The position numbers were made by a program, and so were the translations under genes. Shown piece after piece: positions 1 to 5,258 of a DNA stretch of 8,845 nucleotides; positions within the stretch are counted from its first letter, which is position 1, and each line of letters opens with the position of its first letter. The stretch comes from Vicinamibacteria bacterium (GTDB lineage Bacteria > Acidobacteriota > Vicinamibacteria > Vicinamibacterales > UBA2999). The notes beneath the pieces were generated by a model. The model was not told where the DNA came from. It saw only the letters and a list, made by a program, of their open reading frames with translations, and did not search any database. The stretch covers positions 1-8,845 of the forward strand of contig JAICEG010000205.1 in assembly GCA_025924295.1 (NCBI GenBank). The letters are read 5' to 3'.

Positions 1-563
1 CGCATGCTGTACTCACCGGCACCGAAGACCTGCGCGCTGCCGACGCCTGCAATCCGCGCCAGCTCGTCGCGCACGCGCAGGTGCGCGAAGTTGGAGAGGT
101 AGAGCATGTCGTAGCGTTCGTCCGGCGAGATCAGGTGCACGACCATGATGAAATCGGGCGTCGACTTCTCGGTGACGACACCGATGCGCTGCACTTCAGC
201 GGGAAGGCGTGGCAGCGCCTGCGCGACGCGGTTCTGCACCTGCACCTGCGCGTTGTCGAGATCGGTGCCGAGCGCGAACGTGACGGTGAGCGTCATCCGG
301 CCATCGGACGTCGCCTGGGAGAACATGTAGAGCATGTCCTCGACGCCGTTGAGCTGCTGCTCGAGCGGTGACGCAACCGTCTCGGCAATCACGCGCGGGT
401 TCGCGCCCGGGTAGGTCGCACGGACGACGACGGTTGGCGGCACGACCTGCGGGTACTCGCTGATCGGCAGCTGGAAGAGAGCGAGAGCGCCGGCGACGAC
501 GATCACCAGCGACAGCACGGCCGCGAAGATCGGCCTGTCGACGAAGAAGCGCGAGAATCTCAT
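1..563 (-). CDS. RND efflux transporter, AcrB/MexB-like (HAE1 family), N-terminal part only
   Basis: Inner-membrane proton/drug antiporter subunit of a tripartite efflux pump. Only the first 187 codons are present; the gene runs off the left edge. The translation begins MRFSRFFVDRPIFAAVLS, the classic RND start with the FFxDRPIFA motif leading into transmembrane helix 1 (about residues 10-29). It continues with the porter-domain motifs YPGANP, ASPLEQQLNGVEDMLYM and AQVQVQNRV, and ends near GVGSAQVFGAGEYSMR, all aligning without gaps to my memory of AcrB. The ATG at 563 lies 9 bases after the adaptor stop codon, with a modest CAGGT ribosome site, so the two form one operon in adaptor-pump order. 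Full-length relatives are about 1,030-1,050 residues. An outer-membrane factor would be expected further left. Substrates cannot be told from this fragment. Family assignment is very secure. Confidence 0.96.
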   Translation of the reverse strand, partial: MRFSRFFVDRPIFAAVLSLVIVVAGALALFQLPISEYPQVVPPTVVVRATYPGANPRVIAETVASPLEQQLNGVEDMLYMFSQATSDGRMTLTVTFALGTDLDNAQVQVQNRVAQALPRLPAEVQRIGVVTEKSTPDFIMVVHLISPDERYDMLYLSNFAHLRVRDELARIAGVGSAQVFGAGEYSM

Positions 564-572
564 GGACCTGAC

Positions 573-1739
573 TCAGTTAGAGGTAGGTTCATCGACCGGC
601 GCGGCCTGCGCCATGTCGACAACGACGGGCGTCACCTGCGCGCCAGGCCGCACTCGCTGCAGGCCGTTGACGACGACCGGTTCGCCGGCAGCCAATCCCG
701 ATCGGACGACGCGCAAACCGTCGATGATCGGGCCGAGCGTCACCGTGCGGTACTCGATCTCCTGCTTCGGTCCCACGACGTAGACGAACTTCTTGCTCAG
801 ATCGGTGCCGACCGCGCGGTCCTGAATCAGCAGGCCCCCGTATGAGCCGGCGGCGGCGAGACGCAGCCGAACGAAGAGCCCCGGTGTCAGCAGGCCATCG
901 CTGTTGCGGAAGACGGCGCGGCCGCGAATCGTCCCCGTTTCGCCATCGACCTGGTTGTCGATGAAGTCCAGGCGGCCCTGCCGTGGGAAGCCTTCCTCGT
1001 TGGACAGCGCCATCCGGATCGGGATCTCGCTCGATGGCTTGCGGCTGCGCGGGTCGCCGCCGTGACCGGTCGAGTACTTCAGGAAGATCTGTTCGTCCGC
1101 GTCGAAGTACGCATAGACCGGATCGAGCGAGACCACCGTCGTGAGCAGCGTGGCCTCGCCGGTTCCGCCCGACACGAGGTTCCCTTCGGTGACGATGGCG
1201 CGCCCGACGCGGCCATCGATCGGAGAAGTCACTTGTGTGAACTCGAGGTTCAACTCGGCAGCGCGCAGCGCGGCTTCCATGGCCGCTGTCTGCGCGGACG
1301 ACTCCTGTGCGAACGCGGCACGACGGTCGTGCTCCTCGCTCGCGATGGCGTTCTCGGCCTTCAGGCGTTCCGCACGCCGCAGTTCTGACTCTGCACGCTG
1401 ACCCGTCGCGCGTGCGCGGGCGAGTTCAGCGCGAAGGCGATCGACTTCCGCCTGGAACGGCCGCGGATCGATCTGAAACAGCAGGTCGCCCCGGCGGACG
1501 ATGGCGCCTTCGTGGAACCGTACGGCGGCGACGTAGCCCGAAACCCGCGGTCGGACATCCACGGTGTCAACAGCCTGTAACCGGCCCGTGAATTCATCCC
1601 ACTCGGTGACGTCGCGCGAGAGAACGTGCGCAACCGTGACCTCTGGTGGAGGAGGCGGAGCTGGTTGCGCGGCGGTATTGGTGCCGCAGGCAACCGAGAG
1701 TGTGGCAAGTGTGATTGATGCGATGGCAGTGAGCTTCAT
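573..1739 (-). CDS. RND efflux periplasmic adaptor (membrane fusion protein, AcrA/MexA-like)
   Basis: 388-residue adaptor that bridges the RND pump and an outer-membrane channel in the periplasm. Residues 1-18 look like a lipoprotein signal (MKLTAIASITLATLSVAC). The putative lipid-modified Cys is 18, but the lipobox is imperfect, with Ser at -3. A proline-rich linker (25-32) follows. Then comes a split biotinyl-lipoyl domain (about 63-95, RPRVSGYVAAVRFHEGAIV, and 167-195, TSPIDGRVGRAIVTEGNLV) enclosing an Ala/Glu/Arg-rich helical hairpin (about 96-165). Beta-barrel and membrane-proximal domains follow (about 200-375, including TGTIRGRAVFRNSDGLLTPG). Length and order fit the family. The frame stays open about 1.27 kb further upstream, but that extension is antisense to the kinase gene. 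The ATG at 1739 is chosen because the signal peptide begins there. No strong ribosome site is visible. An inverted repeat lies 17 bases upstream. Confidence 0.95.
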   Translation of the reverse strand: MKLTAIASITLATLSVACGTNTAAQPAPPPPPEVTVAHVLSRDVTEWDEFTGRLQAVDTVDVRPRVSGYVAAVRFHEGAIVRRGDLLFQIDPRPFQAEVDRLRAELARARATGQRAESELRRAERLKAENAIASEEHDRRAAFAQESSAQTAAMEAALRAAELNLEFTQVTSPIDGRVGRAIVTEGNLVSGGTGEATLLTTVVSLDPVYAYFDADEQIFLKYSTGHGGDPRSRKPSSEIPIRMALSNEEGFPRQGRLDFIDNQVDGETGTIRGRAVFRNSDGLLTPGLFVRLRLAAAGSYGGLLIQDRAVGTDLSKKFVYVVGPKQEIEYRTVTLGPIIDGLRVVRSGLAAGEPVVVNGLQRVRPGAQVTPVVVDMAQAAPVDEPTSN

Positions 1740-1756
1740 ACAGTAGGCAGTCTCGC

Positions 1757-1776
1757 TGTTGCGACGCGCCGCAACA
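1757..1776. promoter_or_regulatory. Inverted repeat upstream of the efflux operon (possible operator)
   Basis: TGTTGCG (1757-1763) and CGCAACA (1770-1776) are perfect 7-base inverted arms around a 6-base spacer, a 20-base site starting 17 bases upstream of the adaptor ATG. Size and position fit a dimeric repressor or activator site in the 192-base region between the pump operon and the kinase gene. It could equally form an RNA hairpin in the adaptor leader. I could not assign convincing -35/-10 boxes for either direction in this region, so the role is inferred. Confidence 0.45.
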
Positions 1777-1931
1777 ATCGGGCAGTGGACACATCCTCGG
1801 CTCGGGAATGCGCCTGAGGTCCACCCTCGACGTTCCGCGGAGGGCGATCTACGACTTTTGGACGATGTCCTCCTCGGCCGTGAAGACCATCTCGTCATGA
1901 GGGGTGACCCTGCCTGATAATTGAAGGCGTC

Positions 1932-3260
1932 ATGTCTGATCCGAAGACGGTCGTCGAAGTGGAATGTGACAGTGCCAGCACGGCTGCGCTGCCGCTCGAT
2001 ACCCACGATCCGGAAGTGCTTCGCACCGCGCTCGTCCGCGAGAACATCGAGAGACGTCGCGCCGAGTGCCTCGCGAAGATTCAGACCGACGTGGTGAAGT
2101 GCGCCGTCGATCTGCTCGTGCGCGAGCCCGATATCGACGGCTTCTTCCGCGCCATGCTGAAGACGCTGGCGGAAGAAGGGGAGAGCCACGCGGCCGCCGT
2201 GTGGCTGATCGATGACGATCGGCAAGGCTGTGATCTCTGGATGGTCCATCTCGACGAAGGGGTCTTCACAGCCGAGAGCCCGGAGTGGACGACGACCACC
2301 TTCCCGCGCCAGGTCATGGCCCGGCATCTCTTCGACCACGAGGCGGGATGGCATCAGACAATCGAGTACCACCACGACGATCCACGCCTGCCGCAGCCGG
2401 TGCGAGAGTTCCTCAAGCACGAGGGGATGAGCACGACGGTCATCACGCCACTCGTGCTGAGCGGCAACAACCTTGGCTGGTTCACCCTCTGCGCGGTCGA
2501 GGATCAGGAGTGCCCCGGGCAGTGGTGGCGCACCGCGCTGATCGAAGCAATGGCGCGGCAGGCGGCGCTGGCGCTCCACCACAACCGACTCGTCGAGCTC
2601 AATCGCGTCGAGGAACGAAGAAAAGCGATCCTCGAGGAGCGCAATCGGCTGGCGCGTGACATCCATGACACGCTCGCGCAGGGCTTCGGGGCGATCCTGA
2701 TGCAGCTGCAGGCGGCTCAGCGCGAAGCCTGTGTATTCTCGCCGGCCGCAGCCGTGAGCATCGGGACCGCCATCGAGCTCGCGCGGACGCACATGGTGCA
2801 GGCGCGCCGCTCGGTCGGGGCGCTCCGGCCGAATGTGTCCGGTGATGAAGATCTCGTGCGTGCGATCAGGCGCATCGCGGAGCTGGGACGGCGCACGGCA
2901 GATGTGCCGATCGACCTTGAACTCGACGAGCTGCCGCGCTTCGGCGACGGCGTCGAGCGCGAGGTTGCCGGCATCGTGCAGGAAGCGCTGACCAACGCGC
3001 TGCGCCACGCGCGCGCGCGCCGGATCACGATCCGCGCGTCGACGGTCAACTCACTCGGGTTGCGCCTGTCGATCGCGGACGACGGCCGCGGGTTCACGCA
3101 CGGTCAGTCGTCGTCAGGGTTCGGGATGACGAGCATGCAGGAACGCGCCGAGCGTATCGGCGCCTCGCTCACGATCGTCACGGCTCCGCGCAGCGGCACG
3201 GAGGTCGTGCTCGCCTGGGAGCCGCTGGCGCTGCCCACGCAGGTCTATGCCGTCAACTGA
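1932..3260 (+). CDS. Soluble GAF-domain sensor histidine kinase (HisKA_3 / NarX-DegS class)
   Basis: 442-residue kinase that autophosphorylates on His and passes phosphate to the response regulator encoded next. An N-terminal helical segment (about 25-60) is followed by a GAF-like sensor domain (about 60-215, with AAVWLIDDD and VITPLVLSGNNLGWFTL). A short coiled coil leads into a HisKA_3 box, EERNRLARDIHDTLAQGFG, with the phospho-acceptor His at 245. The ATP-binding domain shows an N-box (IVQEALTNALRHA, Asn 355), a G-box (IADDGRGF, Asp 383/384) and a second glycine motif (SSGFGMTSMQERAERIGA). No membrane helix or signal peptide is visible, so it should sense a cytosolic or diffusible cue. The start is supported by GAAGG at 1923-1927, four bases before ATG. 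The stop overlaps the regulator gene by 14 bases. It diverges from the pump operon, hinting at pump control, which is unproven. No cofactor-binding residue can be assigned. Confidence 0.94.
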   Translation: MSDPKTVVEVECDSASTAALPLDTHDPEVLRTALVRENIERRRAECLAKIQTDVVKCAVDLLVREPDIDGFFRAMLKTLAEEGESHAAAVWLIDDDRQGCDLWMVHLDEGVFTAESPEWTTTTFPRQVMARHLFDHEAGWHQTIEYHHDDPRLPQPVREFLKHEGMSTTVITPLVLSGNNLGWFTLCAVEDQECPGQWWRTALIEAMARQAALALHHNRLVELNRVEERRKAILEERNRLARDIHDTLAQGFGAILMQLQAAQREACVFSPAAAVSIGTAIELARTHMVQARRSVGALRPNVSGDEDLVRAIRRIAELGRRTADVPIDLELDELPRFGDGVEREVAGIVQEALTNALRHARARRITIRASTVNSLGLRLSIADDGRGFTHGQSSSGFGMTSMQERAERIGASLTIVTAPRSGTEVVLAWEPLALPTQVYAVN

Positions 3261-3897
3261 GGTCGCGGCCCCGACGTCGCGCGCACGCGTGCTGCTGGTC
3301 GACGACCACGCCCTGCTCAGAACCGGCGTGGCTAACATCATCAACCAGGAGCAGGATCTCCATGTCGTCGCAGAAGCCGGCAACGGCATCGAGGCACTCG
3401 AAGCGTTCGATCGATATCACCCGGATGTGACGCTCCTCGATCTGCGGATGCCGGTCATGGAAGGCGTCGAGGTCGTGCGCCGGATGCGTGAAAAAGATCC
3501 GCGCGCGCGTGTGATCATCCTGACGACCTACGACACCGACGAAGAGATCTCACGTGCCCTGAGGGCCGGCGCAAAGGCGTACGTGTTGAAGGACATCTCG
3601 GCCGATGCCCTGATCGCGTGCATCCGCGACGTGCTGGCCGGCAAGACCTACCTGGCGCCGGCGGCGGCGGCCAAGCTGGCCGAAGATGTGACGCGAGTTC
3701 AACTCACGCCGCGCGAGCTCTCGACGCTGCGCCTGCTCGCCGATGGCAAAGCCAACAAGGAGATCGCGACCGAGCTCGGCATCAGCGAGCGAACGGTGAA
3801 GACGCACCTCGGTCATCTCTTCGAGAAGCTGGGCGTGACCAGCCGGACCGAGGCGGTCAAGGTCGCCACGCGTCGCGGCCTCGTCCGCCTGGGATAA
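3247..3897 (+). CDS. NarL/FixJ-family response regulator with LuxR-type HTH
   Basis: 216-residue DNA-binding regulator, cognate to the preceding kinase. The receiver domain (about 13-130) has the acidic pair Asp19-Asp20 (VLLVDDH), phospho-acceptor Asp65 (LLDLRMP), the switch Thr in ILTTYD (93/94) and conserved Lys115 (YVLKD). A linker leads to a GerE/LuxR helix-turn-helix (about 153-210): LTPRELSTLRLLADGKANKE, then GISERTVKTHLGHLFEKLGV, with the recognition helix near 179-190. All phosphorylation residues are intact. The ATG at 3247 lies inside the end of the kinase gene (14-base overlap), so translation is probably coupled; CAGGT just upstream is a fair ribosome site. Likely targets are its own operon or the divergent pump promoter, by inference. 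The family is certain; the regulon is unknown. Confidence 0.96.
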   Translation: MPSTEVAAPTSRARVLLVDDHALLRTGVANIINQEQDLHVVAEAGNGIEALEAFDRYHPDVTLLDLRMPVMEGVEVVRRMREKDPRARVIILTTYDTDEEISRALRAGAKAYVLKDISADALIACIRDVLAGKTYLAPAAAAKLAEDVTRVQLTPRELSTLRLLADGKANKEIATELGISERTVKTHLGHLFEKLGVTSRTEAVKVATRRGLVRLG

Positions 3898-3915
3898 CGT
3901 CGCGTCGCGTGACGT
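3897..3915. terminator. Near-palindrome just after the response-regulator stop (possible terminator)
   Basis: The stop codon TAA (3895-3897) runs straight into a 19-base near-palindrome: ACGTC (3897-3901) matches GACGT (3911-3915), with further partial pairing inside. RNA of either strand could fold, but no T-run follows. It sits between two converging genes, where a terminator is expected, so the call is weak. Confidence 0.25.
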
Positions 3916-3916
3916 A

Positions 3917-3968
3917 GTGTCCGGCTTCTTGACCACCGTAGCCTTGGCGAAGGCGGTTAGCCGGACGG
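3917..3968. repeat. Hairpin-forming intergenic repeat (REP-like element)
   Basis: Between two converging genes lies an element bounded by GTCCGGCT (3919-3926) and AGCCGGAC (3959-3966), perfect 8-base inverted arms. Inside, ACC (3935-3937) pairs with GGT (3955-3957), and GCCTT (3941-3945) pairs with AAGGC (3950-3954) around a GGCG loop. The whole makes one long, interrupted stem-loop. Read on the minus strand it would encode FAKATVVKKPD, a peptide I recall appearing at ends of predicted proteins in Acidobacteriota, which suggests a dispersed family. Only one copy is present here, so dispersal is recollection rather than observation. It may also end transcription from both sides. Confidence 0.5.
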
Positions 3969-3971
3969 TCA

Positions 3972-5258
3972 TCAGATCACACGCAGACTGTCGCCGGCGT
4001 CGAGAAACTTGAACGTCATCCGGCCGCTGCTCGCTTTGGCGAGCGCGCGCACCTTCCGTTCCAGCGCTCGCATGTGAGCGACCTCGTGCCGGCCTGCGAC
4101 TGCCGCGCTGCAGTTGAACCAGAATTTGAATTTGCCGGCTGCCTTCATACGGCGTTTGGCCATGAGCTCGACCACGTCGACGGCCGGATTGCCGTGGCCG
4201 CCGTCGCCGCAGAAGACGTAGTGTGAGGCGATGACGCGGTCGAGGAGATCGGTATCCACGACGTTGTTCCTGGAACCGTGATGGGGAACCTTGAGGATGT
4301 CCACGTTGAACGGCTTGCCACTGTCGTCGAGGTGTCCCGTCTCCTTGAGTCCCTCCACGAGGTGATCCCAGCGGCCGTCGCCGGTGAGCAGGATCGATTG
4401 TGAGCCTTCTTCGACGAGCAGCATCAGAGACGCGAGGTTCGGCGGTGTGACGCTGTCGGGATCGCCGAACGCTTCGGCCTGCAATCGAATCATGGCGAAC
4501 AGATGATCGAAGTCGGCGGCGCCGATCGCTTTCTCGTCGGCGCGCGACTGCTTCCTGAGCTTGGTGAGGAACTTCCGGCTCGTCGCCTTGTCGAGCCACT
4601 CTTTCCACTCCACGCGGAGGTCTTCGAGTTGTTTCGCGGACGGGGCCAGTATCGTGATGGTGAACCGGCCGAGCGTGATGGGCTTCTGGCCCCTCCGGCG
4701 CATGAACAGCTTGCCCTTCGCCTGCCGGTTCAGCGGGATGTTGAGTTGATTGGGCGCGATGCGCCGTGACACCCGGATGGCTTCGCCAACGCTGGACGTC
4801 AGCGCCGCCTGGGCCTGGCCGATCTCGCGCAGGCTGTCGAGCTCCGCGCCCGACAGCACCGGCGCCATCGCGGCAAGTGTTTCCTCGATCGGTTCCGCGT
4901 TCTTCGGCAGTTGATCGCGGAAGCCGTTGTGCCAGATCCCCCCGATCTTCGGTGGCCGCGGCGCCCGCGGCGGCTTGTGCTTGTGATTGCCGTTCTTGAT
5001 CTGGTGTTCGTGGACTCTCCAGAGCACTTCGTCGTCGAGCATCCTCAGCACTCCACCGATGTGGTCCTGGTCGATGTGCGAGACGTACACGAGGTCGATG
5101 TCCTTCTTCTTCTTGCTTCGAAGCGCGGAGAGTCCAGCGGCGACGTGCGCGCTGTAGGCGTCTGGCATTCCGCCGTCGACGAGGATCCGCGTCTCGTCGC
5201 CGGTGTCGCCGAGCAGCAGGCAGTCGCCCTTCCCCGACTGAAACATGGTGAGCCGCAT
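3972..5258 (-). CDS. Stand-alone ComEC/Rec2-type metallo-beta-lactamase-fold hydrolase
   Basis: 428-residue predicted metal-dependent hydrolase, most like the MBL domain of the DNA-uptake protein ComEC but with no membrane channel. Motifs: an early acidic strand, RILVDGG (Asp28); the metal motif VSHIDQDHIGG (His61, Asp63, Asp65, His66); LLTGDGRWDHL (Asp294); ILKVPHHGSR (His326/327); and a late CGDGGHGNPAVDVVELM (350-366) resembling the ComEC C-terminal motif. All expected metal-binding positions look intact. Between the metal motif and TGD lies about 220 residues, holding a His/Lys/Pro-rich stretch (84-110) and a charged helical region (205-245). This is longer than I expect for the bare domain. 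No signal peptide or membrane span is seen, so it is probably cytosolic. Start: the ATG overlaps the protease stop (TAATG), with AAAGGA nine bases upstream; the frame is open further upstream but inside the protease gene. Substrate unknown: phosphodiester or nucleic acid are guesses. Confidence 0.88.
   Translation of the reverse strand: MRLTMFQSGKGDCLLLGDTGDETRILVDGGMPDAYSAHVAAGLSALRSKKKKDIDLVYVSHIDQDHIGGVLRMLDDEVLWRVHEHQIKNGNHKHKPPRAPRPPKIGGIWHNGFRDQLPKNAEPIEETLAAMAPVLSGAELDSLREIGQAQAALTSSVGEAIRVSRRIAPNQLNIPLNRQAKGKLFMRRRGQKPITLGRFTITILAPSAKQLEDLRVEWKEWLDKATSRKFLTKLRKQSRADEKAIGAADFDHLFAMIRLQAEAFGDPDSVTPPNLASLMLLVEEGSQSILLTGDGRWDHLVEGLKETGHLDDSGKPFNVDILKVPHHGSRNNVVDTDLLDRVIASHYVFCGDGGHGNPAVDVVELMAKRRMKAAGKFKFWFNCSAAVAGRHEVAHMRALERKVRALAKASSGRMTFKFLDAGDSLRVI

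Noticed and set aside
1824..1844. CCCTC/GAGGG inverted repeat with 11-base loop in the divergent efflux/kinase region.
   Set aside because: Five-base GC arms with a long loop are expected by chance in DNA of this composition.
1892..1921. TCGTCA, 18 bases, GATAAT as a possible promoter for the kinase gene.
   Set aside because: Transcription would start only a few bases before the ATG and remove the ribosome site at 1923-1927, so it is unlikely to be the main promoter.
1740..3008. The adaptor reading frame remains open for about 420 codons upstream of its signal peptide, antisense to the kinase gene.
   Set aside because: The kinase on the plus strand has complete domains and motifs. The antisense extension has none, and a long antisense open frame is common in GC-rich coding DNA.
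3972..5258. Reading the MBL gene as part of a DNA-uptake ComEC protein.
   Set aside because: There are no membrane spans or competence domain, and the neighbouring frame upstream is a protease, so it is a free-standing hydrolase.
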